In this document: in pieces, positions 51,801 to 62,926 of the stretch
Numbering within the stretch: the stretch's first letter is position 1
Layout: each line of letters opens with the position of its first letter
Source: Pelargonium tetragonum
Taxonomy: Eukaryota; Streptophyta; Magnoliopsida; Geraniales; Geraniaceae
Assembly (NCBI GenBank): GCA_036897445.1
Contig: JAYMTL010000020.1
Span: 1-64,000, forward strand
Direction of reading: 5' to 3'
DNA length: 64,000 bases
Program-made: the position numbers and the translations under genes
Notes under the pieces: generated by a model
Told to the model about the DNA's origin: nothing
What the model saw: only the letters and a program-made list of their open reading frames with translations
Databases searched by the model: none

Positions 51801-54599
51801 AATTTATAGCAGGGTACTTGATCCAAAATTTGTATCATTCCCTAAAAAAGTTAGCTCCTACTTAGCTGAATTAATATCACAAAAACTTGATGTCTTGTAC
51901 TAAATTTAACACATGGGGCAACTCCTAAATATCCCAGCAGTCTATTTTAAAAACGATAGTAGCTCTAGTCGGCTTATAAGCACCTATAACTTTAGGGAAA
52001 TTCTCTCGTCTCTGCGAAGTACTAGAAATCAATATAATACCTGTAAATTCTTAAGGCAACCTCACAAAGGGAACCCTATTCGAAAGTTCTCTTACTATAT
52101 ACCACATATCACATATAAAATGATTCAAAAATGACTTACGGAGCCCCTTTTTATTAGCGCTGACCAACTGCTTATAAAATAGAAGAAGAATTGCCAGTTG
52201 ATAGGGGTAAACTAACAAATTTCATTATCTCCAAAATGTGGGTTAATTTACGTGCTACCAAGTAGAGTCTTAGCAGCTATGGGATGTGCAAAAAGTTTTC
52301 AATCCCTTATCATTTTTGGAATATCCAAAGGTTTCTAATTAAGTTATTACTAGCACTGCCGGCTTCTCGGGTTTCCTGGGTTTTGGATAAACAATAATAA
52401 AAGATTACGGAAAACGGAGCGGCGCAAGGCAATTCTAGCTCGAGATTTAAAAGTCTATTTAGCATAGTAAGTTCATTAGATGAGTATAAATAGAAGTAAG
52501 AAAAATGTTTTAATATGAATCCTTAAGTCGCCCGAGATAAAGACTCTAATAACAGGAATTCGTAGATTAAGCGTATAAGTTCTTCCTATATCTAACTAAG
52601 TACCTAAGACTCCTTGGGAAGTCCTACTTGTGTGCGTCATTATCCAAAATTTTCTTTTTATATAATTATATTCTATTCGAAAATCTTCCTTTTTGTATTG
52701 GTTTTCTTATTCCTACTAGTAAGTTTACTTTTTGCTATCACTACAACTCCTCTACATCTTGGACTCACACTTGTTAGAAAACAGAGTAACAAACCCTACT
52801 ACCGAAAAAGATTTTGCATACTTCTTTAGGAATTCAAAACTAAGGGTTAACTTAAAAGAAGCGCATTAACTAACTACTCTTCCTTTTTATGGAAAAAGAA
52901 ACTTATATCATTTGCAGCAATTAATATCTAACTTAACTTCAAATAAGGGCTTTATAAAAATTTGTATAGAGTAAAAGTAAGAGTCTAAAGAAACAAAGTC
53001 TACTCTTTTTCTTATCCTATAGTAGCTAGCTGGATTAGTTATTGTAGGTAAGTGCTTTAGAGACGGAGAGGCTTTAATTTATTAATATAGTAATTTGACT
53101 CTTAGAAAGGCGGATATAAAACGTCAAGTGAAAAAGCAAGAATTCTCTCTACTCAGAAGGTTAAGGTCTCAGGGAGATACCTAAAACAAAATTTCTATAA
53201 TATTAAATAGGTTTTTAATAACTAAGTTAGTTTCAAGCGCTTTTAAACCGGCTTAAGCCCTTTTAACGAATTCTCCAAAATCCAAAATAAAGTTAATAAA
53301 AGTCAAACCTACTTGTACACATTTACTATTCTAGCTTAAACTTAGGAATAAGTCTTACCCTGGTTCTCATATCAAGAAAAGCTAAAACCGGGTTTATGGC
53401 ACTTTCCTTAGCTGAATAAATATTTATTTGGGGTTTCCCAGCTTAGAAACTACATGTGGATACGGATTGGAAACACTTTTGCTACTTTCTTATGGGTTTG
53501 AACCTGAGAGGAGCCTCTGGATTAGGCCTAACCTTAAAAAAATTAGGTTAGTTAAAAGAAGTTTATCCACAAGTAACATGGAATCCATTGCAGTCGACAG
53601 TATCTTTACTCAGGTCACACTTGCTTTTAGTGCTCTACAAAAAAGACTCTTCAGCAACAGGTTTATTCCTTAAAAGCATTTCTTCTTATTTCGAGTCTCC
53701 AAAAGTGCTTTAGGGATCTTTTTCGCTGTAGCTGCTTACTACAACTACTGGTTAACCTTATAGCATAAATGAAGGGCTCTAAAACTCCTTTTGTCCCTTT
53801 TATAAAAATCTTCCCTCACTTAGAGCTCAATGCAGGTTTAAGGAAAAATTGAGTTTTTAGTAAAAGCGACCTCAGAATAATTTGAGTTAGAAGTCCTAAA
53901 AAGGGCAGCCAGCCCCCTAAGCTCCTTATCTCTTAGAAAGTGTCTTTCTTGTGTTTTAGCTTTTACAATTTCGGGTAAAACAGCGAGTCGTCTGCGTTAA
54001 TGCCATTTCAGCAAAAAGTGTTCTATAAAAATAAGCAATATTTCTATTTTATACCCTAAGAAATTTCCAAGCGCCTCCAGAGATTAACCACTTCTCTGGG
54101 AATTCTAACGTAACTGTCTTTTTTTTTGAGCGATTCAATGTTGCACTAAGGTACAACCGACCTGGAAATAGCCAGAGGTAACCAATCTCTAGCTGTAAGA
54201 GGGTCCCGTAAAACACTTGATTGGAAAGGGGAAGGGTTTAGACAAACAAGTATAGAACTCCGCAAGAGTCTTTTTGTAATGACCAGTTACATACCTCAAA
54301 TGAATTTATGGATTACTGAAACTGAGTGCCTTTGGCGCTAGAACGGAGAGCTAGCATAGCAACAGAATTTCTTCAGAAATAACAAGTCTACACATATTAG
54401 TACAGAGAATAAGGATGAGACCCTTTGAGCTACGCAATTCGTCACATTGTAGACTTAAGGAGCGGGACTTTTTGCTTAACCTTTTTCTTTCGTTTAACAC
54501 CAGTAGGATGGCCGCGAATACTATAGGAAACTGCTATTGAACTACTTCTTACAATTACAACACTGTTCCGCGAACAGTAACTTAAAACTAATCACTGAA
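42839..54599. other. Non-coding stretch with purine-rich pieces
   Basis: No intact gene. A faint trnM-like string lies at about 46470-46535 (-). Purine-rich + strand pieces at 47936-48045 and 48731-48840 share words such as AAACAAGCTAT and AGATACAGA with the 35-37 kb core and with 59.9-60.0 kb (-). GGGATCCC occurs at 46595-46602 and 51037-51044 and GGAGCTCC at 43663-43670. Nothing else is supported. Confidence 0.55.
49462..49504. other. 8-bp inverted repeat, possible tRNA remnant context
   Basis: TCTTGCAC (49462-49469) pairs with GTGCAAGA (49497-49504) around 27 bases. On the reverse strand the left edge reads GGTTCAAATC, a T-loop-like string, but no D-arm signature lies at the right distance. 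I cannot support a tRNA here. Confidence 0.35.
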
Positions 54600-54671
54600 C
54601 CTGGGGGACAGGATTTGAACTATTGCATAAACGACGAGTGCTTTGATGTTTTACCTGTCGAATTGAATAAG
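54600..54671 (-). pseudogene. Probable tRNA relic, identity unclear
   Basis: The reverse strand reads GGTAAAACATC where a D loop and following stem would lie, then ATGCAA and a T-loop string AGTTCAAATCC at the spacing of a 72-nt tRNA. It ends in CCTGTCCCC, like the 3' end of initiator tRNA. The first part matches the decayed trnQ of this window (GGTAAAACAT in both); the 3' part looks more like trnfM. The T stem (AATAG/CCTGT), the anticodon stem and the acceptor stem are all broken. It could be a mosaic, an old single gene, or coincidence around a T-loop motif. Confidence 0.3.
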
Positions 54672-57600
54672 GAAAATAGAACCTTGGACAAAAACTTCTA
54701 TAAATAGGTTAAAGTAAAAGAAAGATTAAGCAAGGATTCTCAAAAAAATAGAGGCAAAGGTTCGGTCACTTACTTTACCTCTTGTTGCATTTAGTATTCC
54801 TAAAATCGTAGGCTTCCGAAGTGGTTAATCAGAAGTTCTTTATTAAGATAATAACTTGTCCTAGCAAAGCAAAAAGTATGTTCTTAGAGTTGGTTACTCT
54901 AGGAAGCTTCCTTCCTCAAAGTAAATCCATGGAGCCTCCCTTCCCTTTAAGTATTACCCTGTCAGATTGAACTTAGTGGGAGATAATTAAATACAGCATA
55001 CTCTATCTTTCTTGGCTTATCGCGCCTAAGTATGTTTCCTGCAAGTTCCTTTCGAAAGTTGTGCCCAAATAAGGGTTTTGCTTTTTCCGAGTATAGTGTT
55101 CCGGGGCTTTTGTATCCCTTTGTTCTCAAACCCGGAGGATTCTTTAACTAGTACTAAACTTTTTGCTTTTCATTTCCGTTTTAGACTTTTAGTACTCCTT
55201 AAGAGGGACAAAAATCTAAATTTCATAGTAAGAGAGCCGCGGAAGACGCAGGCCTCAAACGTCATGTGTAAAGGGCCGAGTTCTATCCCTGAAGAAAACT
55301 CCCCTTAAAATGAAAACCAGCAAAGCGGTATAGTAATAAAAATAACAGAGTTAACCGAGGCGAATGTGATACTAGGTACTTCAGAGGGGTCCGGATCGAT
55401 TAAACTTATATAGGTTATTAATAAAGAAGCTCATAAGTACCTAGTTTTTAGTATATTTTTGAATAAGCTAAGCAAAGAAATAGAAATCCTTATTGCCGGC
55501 GCCATTTTTCTAAAAAAGAGATTAGAGAATTTTCTTAATAAAGTACCCCCAGTTTTAACTTACAGAACTGGGTTTGATCCAACTTAAGATTCTCTTTTAC
55601 TTTTAAGAGCAAAAATAGGAGAAAATTATGCCTTTTTTTAATATCAACCACTTCCAAAAGTTGCATTTTTTACATTTTCGAGATTCTCCTAAAATTACGA
55701 TTAAAGGTGCCTTTCTAATAAGTTTGCTATAAATCAAAGGGCGCTTTAGCTTTACAATATTGTCAAATTTCTTCGTTTACTATAAAGTCAAGTCCAAGGT
55801 CCTAGAAAGCTATATGAACAAGAGACTCTTTGTTTTTTCTTTTACATGCATACCCGTAGCGGAGCTCTAGTAAATAAGGGGTAGCAAGTTTAAGTTAAAG
55901 GGCACGAAAACTCAAAACTCTAAGAATGTTGTAATACAGAAATAGATAAGGAGATTTCAAAATTTTAGTTTATTACCTACTCTGAATTTAAGGAATCCTC
56001 TAAAATCTCATACTAAAATTTACTGGGATGAAGCTTGGACTAAGTTGGATACTTACACAAAAGTCATTCTAAAATCCAAAGCTACAGTTATTATAAAAAA
56101 ACTAGACTGCACTCTACTAAAACTAAATTTGGTTCGGAAACAGATACTTTCTAAATATTAATTACAACTCAAGAGTAAAGTGCTAAGTTAAAGCGCATAC
56201 CGGATAATTTGAAAAGGAAGTTTTCAAGTCCTATACTACTCCTCGTTTTATGAGAAGTAAGTCACTCCTTTGACAAAAAGCTAGTGAAAATTTCCAAAAC
56301 TATAGAGTAGAAAGGACTGTCAAGATTTTGGTGTTACTGACCCTTGTACAAGACCTCTTGTTTTCTTACAAAAACCCAGTACATCTAACTAAGCTAAGAG
56401 GACTCTTTGAAAATGACTAATATAACTATGTTCTTAGCAGAGCGCGCCCCTTTAATCTTTCCCCACGAACAGCAAAAAACCCTACCTACAAAAGCGAGTT
56501 TTAAAGGACCCGCCTTTTAGAATTGGGTCAAGCAAGGAAGGGGAGAATTTCAAGAGCACGTAAAGATCTGAGCAAAGGCTTTATAAAAAACAAAAGAAGG
56601 GCCTATAAAAAACCTTTTGCAATAAAATTCAAGGCAATTTAAAGAATAGCGCGTAGGAAAGGTAGTGTATTGAATAGACCGACTTACATTATGACAACCA
56701 ACTTCTTATTACCTTCTTATTCTTATTTTTTTAGAAAAGCATTTTACACAAGGGGTTCGGCTCAAAACACAACAAGAAGTATCTGCAGCCCTACCTACAA
56801 CTGAGGGACCCTTTTAAGAATTGCTCCGCTCAAGAGGATCTAGTATATAGTAAAAATGAAGAACCTTAAGGGCTGCCCGGGCTTGGAAAATAGCGAGGTC
56901 TACTTAAGCATTATCTCTTGCAAAAAAAAGAAAAAGGAACCCATAAAAGCCCTTATCTCAGAATAAAGAGCAGCTAAATTCACAGAAATCCTAAACTTAG
57001 ATTAAAGAGTAGGTCCTTAATACCTCTCATTGTATTACTTTCTTTTTGAGTTCAATTAAAACAACAAGAATCTTAGTATTAATGCAAAGTGCTTTAACTT
57101 TCATTTTAATCTAATTCCCCACTTTTCCGAAGGCAAAGTGGAGACCTCATAGGGGTTGAGTGTCCTAATTGCCAAATTATAAAGAAGCTCCTAGTATTGT
57201 TAAAGAGGTTTTTCTTGAGTGTGTATGGGCTAGCTCCTGGATCTGACCTGTTAATATTCTATTCTTTTTTTAGAGTCTTAGGGATAACGTAATTGTGTTT
57301 CACAGGATTCGAACTTGTCCCCGGAGGTTTCTGTTTTTTAGCATAAAGAAAGCTTTAGAAAGGTTTTACAAAAGAAGAGTCGTTTTACTTTGACTGGGTA
57401 TTAAAAATTCACGGTTATAAAACAAAAGAATTGCCCACTTTCTTTCCCATTTCCAGGAGTTATAGGGTCTCTCTTTCGCTTCAAAAGGAGTGCTCGGTAT
57501 ATCGGTATAAAAACCCCTTACTTGGAATTTTCCACTTGTTTACTGTATGTATTCATCACTTCTCCTTCGATTTGGTCACTTATTTTTCATAAACTGGGTT

Positions 57601-59887
57601 TAAGCCTGACCCACACGAACGGGAATCCCGTTTATTGTTGTTATTATATTCTTGTTAAATCTAGCCATAATTACGGCCTTAAGAAAAGGTAAACCCTAAA
57701 TTTTCTTAAGTCTTCTAGAAACCTTGTTAAAGGTCACTTACCTAATGTTAAACATTTATAGCACTAAATCTGCGCAGCACTTTTCCTCTGGATTTCCCCT
57801 TATTCCTTACTTAGGGGCTCTTTCTAAAGCAAGTGCAAAGGGCGCCCGAAACCTCCTTCTATATCTAGATTGTTTACTCAACTCCGGGGGTAATCCCTTT
57901 CCTCAGACTACTTGCTAAATATACAGCTACTATGCTACGCTTTTTAAGTAACCCCTTTATGGATAAAATCTTATAGATCTACAGTACTAGAGCCCCTAAG
58001 ACTTCCTTCCAATTTGTACAGAATTTTCTAATTGATCCGAGATAACTTTTTGGTCATATTTCTTGTTAAACCTGGTTTTTTACAAAAGGAATTTCTATCT
58101 ATTTATTCCCCTTTTAGTTAAAAAGGACTTCCCCCCTGGATCTACTTTGAACCCTAAAAAAGTTCTTAGTAAGTAGTTTTCTACCTTTTTGAAAGCTTTA
58201 AGTTTTATATCTATTCTAAATTCCTGGGTTTTGTTGATTAGGGAAATACCTAAGTATATGGACCTAATAACGCGTTCTCATGCATTTCGCAACTCTTAAA
58301 AAGAGCGAGTTGAATTATGCTCAGAATAGGATTCCTTTAGTCTTTAGTAGAAAGTAGAAAAAGGAGCTCTATATTTCTAGTATTATTACACAGTTTTTAA
58401 TAAGCTGACTTTATAGTTGACAGGTTCAATTGCCTCATACATATTTATTTCCAAAAACCCGAATAATAGAAGTGCTCGTTCAAGTATAATGCCTTGGTTT
58501 TTTAAGACGTTGTAGGTAAATCGAAAATAAAGTCAAATTTCTCTAGATAGCTGAGGCTCTGCTCCAGGTGACATCTTTAGTATACCAGATAGTAATTTAT
58601 TGTAAGACAAGGAAGGGGTGTTTCCTATTCTGGGAATCCCACCTATAAACTACAAAAACGGACTCTATTCGGAGTAAGAAAGCTTTTTATATAATTAAAA
58701 ACCGGGCTCTAGTCAAGGACCCTTATTAATAGTAAGTACGTTTTCTTGGTCGGTGAATAAGGTATAGTGCCAAAGGTTCACAAGCCTAGTCAAAAAACTT
58801 TGGAAGAAATGAAGAAATCAAGATTCTAAAAAAATTCTTAAGTAAGAGCCTAAAGCTATATGTATAACTAAAACAACAGGGTTCAATTACTAAACAAGAC
58901 AAATTTACTTGAAAATTTGAAAGGTTGCACTATAGAATAAAGAAAAAATCCTTTACCCAAATATTTAGAGTGTTATTCTTGTTTAAGGAGCTCCTTTAGG
59001 TAATACTTGTCTTTTTTTATCTCCAGGAATTTTTGACTAGTCAAACAAAGATGTAAGTAATTCAGTAACACACCTACCTTATTGATACTTGCTAAAAGAG
59101 GGCCCTTTTGAGGGGGTGAGTTTTATAACTTTCACTTGGAGTACGTACACAGGATGTCCTTGTTAAGACTGTGGTGTTAGAGCAAGCTAGGTCAAACAAG
59201 TTGAACATTTAAGTGTTGAAATAAGGCAGTTACATTACCTAGGACCTTTGGCTAAACTGGATTAGAAGTAAAAGGGAATTTCTTACAAAAGGAGACTTCA
59301 AAAGGATAAAAGCCCTAAATTATTCAAAGTCATTTTGTAAGTGGAGCTTCTCTGTTTCTGTTGCTGTATATTTCTCACCCTCTTTTTAAAGTATTACGCT
59401 TTTAGTTGTTTAACTGAGATAAGACTTTCTCTCTTTGAGAACAAGCCGATAGGGTAGCTTGATATACTGCCCATAAATTTCAGTAGCAACTTTAAAGGAG
59501 GCTTTAAAAATATTAGATTCTTTAGCCCCGCAATTTTTCAGTTTCGAGGACACTTCCTATTTGCTAGGGTTGCGCGGTACCGAAAAGAAGAATTAAAACT
59601 CCCTAACAAGGTACTTTCCCAATTCCAGGTAATCCTAAAAGAGGGAGAGGATTTTAGAACGCTATTAGAGCTAAAAACTAAATTCTCCGAATTACAAGTT
59701 CTATACGTGTTACTTGCAACAAAAGCAATTGCTTCTTTATAGGATATAAAAGAAGAAAGAAAAGTTTGTCAATTTCTTACTAGGCATAAGCTGCACTTAT
59801 TAATGTTTCTGTGCAAAACCTCCAAGACCCCAAACTGCTCAAATGGGCGCCTTCTATTATAGGTATAGGTTAAACAAATGCCTATGA
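54672..59887. other. Non-coding stretch
   Basis: No gene was recognised. A possible trnS-like relic at about 57296-57355 (-) is treated as a finding. A 12-bp palindrome AAGGAGCTCCTT lies at 58985-58996. Frames of 64-76 codons on the + strand look fortuitous. Confidence 0.6.
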
Positions 59888-60025
59888 CTAGGAATAAATA
59901 TAGGTTTTTAGCCTTTTTTGACTTACACTTGCTTTCACAATCTTATTGATAGCTTGCATAGCTTCTTTCTTAAGACCTATAACTTGTTTCCTAAGAGCTG
60001 TTTTCTTAGAACCTGGACTTGTCAT
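59888..60025 (-). CDS. Possible 45-codon basic reading frame
   Basis: The frame starts at ATG (60025) and ends in TAG. Its product would be lysine-rich with a helix-like middle (LKKEAMQAINKIVKASV). Upstream on the same strand lies GGGGAGGG, three bases before the ATG, which looks like a ribosome-binding site. Plant mitochondria are not known to rely on such sites, so this may be chance. The strand is purine-rich, which by itself makes frames open and lysine-rich. Immediately upstream, another frame reads AHKNRSK; similar words occur in purine-rich stretches at 22.7 kb (-) and 36.3 kb (+). No function is proposed and it is probably not a gene. Confidence 0.12.
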   Translation of the reverse strand: MTSPGSKKTALRKQVIGLKKEAMQAINKIVKASVSQKRLKTYIYS

Positions 60026-60289
60026 AATCCCTCCCCTTATGTTTTTATCTTACTGCGATTCTTATGAGCCTTATTATTCCCTGTCTTCTTGGTTTGGTGT
60101 TAGAATTCCCTCGGTAAATAAAGTACTCCTCCTCTCGATAAGACCCATTAGAATCTTAAGACTCTGCTGCTAATAATGTATTTAGAGTTCTCTTATAATA
60201 TGGTTATGTATATAGTATAATAATGGTAGTATAGTTGTTTAAGGATAATAGCTCTTATCTCTTATTCCTTATTCTTATCGTTAATGAGG

Positions 60290-60350
60290 TAACAAACCTT
60301 ATAAGTATATTGGTTCTTACCGACTAAAACGAAGTGAAGGAGGTTAACGC
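60290..60350 (-). repeat. Possible inverted copy of the GTCGGTAAGAA repeat
   Basis: Read on the reverse strand this stretch runs from ACCTCC through GTTTTAGTCGGTAAGAA to ACTTATAAGGTTTG. That order matches 35.55-35.62 kb with small gaps. If real, the family is present in both orientations, which favours a formerly mobile or recombining sequence over a tandem duplication. No terminal inverted repeat or target duplication is seen. Confidence 0.35.
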
Positions 60351-62806
60351 ATTAGAGTCTTATAGATAGTAAACCCTTACACAAGTAGTATTTTAGTAGC
60401 GCTTACGTGTTCCGGAAGGTAGAAGTTTTTTTTAAGAGAAATCCCGCTTTGCTGCCGAATTTTGAGGTAGCGCTATAAAATAAAGGAATGGGCTCTGAGT
60501 AGGCATATGCTTTGTTTGTGTCTTTGAATTCCGGCTGCGCCGCTTGTTAGAAGGATTTCCTAAAACCTTATAGAGTAGCTAAGAAAGGCCTGAGTATTAG
60601 TCTACTGTACGTCCTTAACAATTCAATTTTATACTTAAGAATTTTGTGAATTAGTAGTATAGGAGAACCTCAGAATTGCAAAAAGCCTTGTTTAACGGGA
60701 ATATAAAAGGGGGCTTTCTATAATAGGGAGATTTTAGTTTGATTTTAGGGTCATTTTTTATATCAGTAGCGTAACCCGCTAGTAAAAAGTTGATTATACC
60801 CCTGAGTCTTTCACGGGCTCATGAAGTTTCTTTTATCAAACCTATACTTTCTTATGACTCCGCTTAACGGAAAATTGGGAATTATAATACTTGTGGTGTG
60901 GTAAATAAGGAAAAATAAGATACAATACTAAAAATAGCAAGGAAAGCCCCATTTTATTGTTAATCTAAATCTAAGTAACACCGGATATCCTACGAACTAG
61001 AGCTGGAAAAAAAGTCTTAAATTTAGGAAGCCCTTGTAAATGGAGGATTTGCTATATGGATTTTGCGCTCGTCTATTTAGGGTTTTCGTAGAAGTAGTTA
61101 ACCACACTCTTTGTTATGGGCGGGCACGCTGGGTATAATAAAAAGTCAGTTTCTTTTCTTAGTTTTTAGATTCGCTATTAATACGAGGTAATATAATTAA
61201 CAAGGTTAATGCAATAGATATAACCTCCCATACTCCCATAAAAAGGCTTAACAACCCGAACCCCTCTTAATGGGCTTTTGGTCCTTGTTTTTGAAATACT
61301 ATGCCTGTAGACCCCTAAATGAAATTTGTTTACTTGATTCCGTGGACTCAGCTTCGGGCTCCCCCAGCATTCATACGCTTTTCAAGGCTTGTGTATTTAT
61401 ATTCCAGAGCCTACTTTTTAAATAACCGGCGTAAAAGAAAGTGTATCCCAACACACGCTTGTCAATATCAAGAGGCTAAGTAGATCTATACCTGAGTGCG
61501 TTTACAAATATTAGCATCTAGAGTTTTTTTACCCTTTTACCTCTTTTGCGCACTCCTACACGTTTAGTTATTTTTCATCGAGATTTCTAGGCCTCTACTT
61601 AGTTCTTTCCCTTTATTACTATAAATTACTTAGATTTCACTCTAGGTGAGGTACATCAAATAGAAAAGCGGACCTCCTCATTCTATTCCCCCTTTATATA
61701 TCCAAAGCTAAACAAAGAAGAATTCCAGGAAGATTTTCTATTTCCTTGGGAACTCACTAAAAATGACAGGGACCTACCTTCTCTGTACCTTGCTCAAGAT
61801 TTTATCCTATGAACTATACTTTTCACGATATCTATAGTTAAACTTTTAATAATTTCTATCTTGCTCTGAGAACACCTAGACCTTGCTAGACCTACTTTAT
61901 TTTTCTGTATCTTCATAGCTATACCCCTTCTCTATTCGTTTCTTCTTAGGATTTGTAGCTAGACTCTTACTGGATCTCTTTAGAACTAGACGTACCTTTT
62001 CAAATTCCTTTTCTAACATAAGTCCATTATTAAAAAAGACTTTGTAGAAATGTTAAAGAATAAGGGAATACAAATTTCAATAGGCCATTACCCTTAGCTA
62101 CTTTTCAAGACCTTTAAAGTAGAAACCGAGATTAGCTAAACTTCAGTTTATCTTGTAAAACCCATCTAAAAGGTACTAAACCTTAGTTTAGAGAACTTTT
62201 GTTACTTTATATTTCTACTAGACTCTCTCTATTATTATACTTTTAATTACATTACCTTTACTAAATTTGAAAGATCTTTCTTACCCGATAAAGCCCTTCT
62301 CCGAAGCTAGAAATATATGAGAATGAAATCTCTTTATTCCCCTTTTACCTACCCTGAGAATTGAGCCTATTATTATTTAGTTTACTCACAAGACTCCTGT
62401 TTGATTAGAGTCCTTAAAAACTTTATGGGCTACTAGCAACTCTCAATTTTAAAAAGGGGGCTTGGTTATGTTCCTCAATATCAAGAGAAGGGGAGTCTTA
62501 ACCTTGTCGAGTTTAACATTAGAAATTTATATAAGGATATTCCACAGAATTTAGGTAAAGAGCTTTCGAAGTTACTGTATTAAGTGTTACAATCAACTCC
62601 AGGTATCCCAGTATATTTTTGAGTTATAAGAGTCTTTGGTTTAAACCCGTTGAGATACCTACAAAGGGCCTTATAGGAAAGTGTACAGGAGTTTCTTTTA
62701 TTATTTTTAAAAGATATATAAGTAGTTACATAACTTATTAGGGTAATAAAACAGTATTGTACAAGTACCTTGATTCCTAAAACCTTTCCTCAGTTTATGT
62801 AAAGTT
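60351..62806. other. Non-coding stretch
   Basis: No gene was recognised. From about 61855 to 62030 the reverse strand is purine-rich and includes AGCTATGAAGATA (also at 36.33 kb, +), a 13-base match that could be chance. Confidence 0.55.
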
Positions 62807-62926
62807 ATGGATTCACAATTTTGTTTGTTGCTTTTATATTATATTGACGGAGCAAGAGCAGGAATAAGAAGAGAAGACGCAGGAGAAGCTGGAACTGTAC
62901 CTTATGGAGGGAGTAAGAGAAGCTAG
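62807..62926 (+). CDS. Possible 39-codon reading frame
   Basis: The frame starts at ATG and ends in TAG. The predicted peptide has a hydrophobic N-terminal third (FCLLLLYY), then a charged, Gly/Ala-rich tail (RREDAGEAGTVPYGG). The sense strand is strongly purine-rich and uses GCA, GGA and GAC codons that are rare elsewhere in the window. It has no recognised homologue, no evident start signal and no neighbouring gene. It is listed because its composition differs from its surroundings; a worn fragment or chance is more likely than an expressed gene. Confidence 0.12.
   Translation: MDSQFCLLLLYYIDGARAGIRREDAGEAGTVPYGGSKRS

Noticed and set aside
33768-52260. SSU-like words GTTGGTTAAGTCTC (33771), GATGTCAAG (48764) and ACGTGCTAC (52252) in 16S order on the + strand
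   Set aside because: Each is a 9-13 base match at chance frequency, spread over 18 kb. Finding them mainly shows how easily ordered word matches arise, and it tempers the LSU case as well.
53428-53673. 81-codon frame with TTTGAACC, read first as a coding gene and then as a tRNA arm
   Set aside because: It has no recognisable protein family, and no D arm at tRNA spacing.
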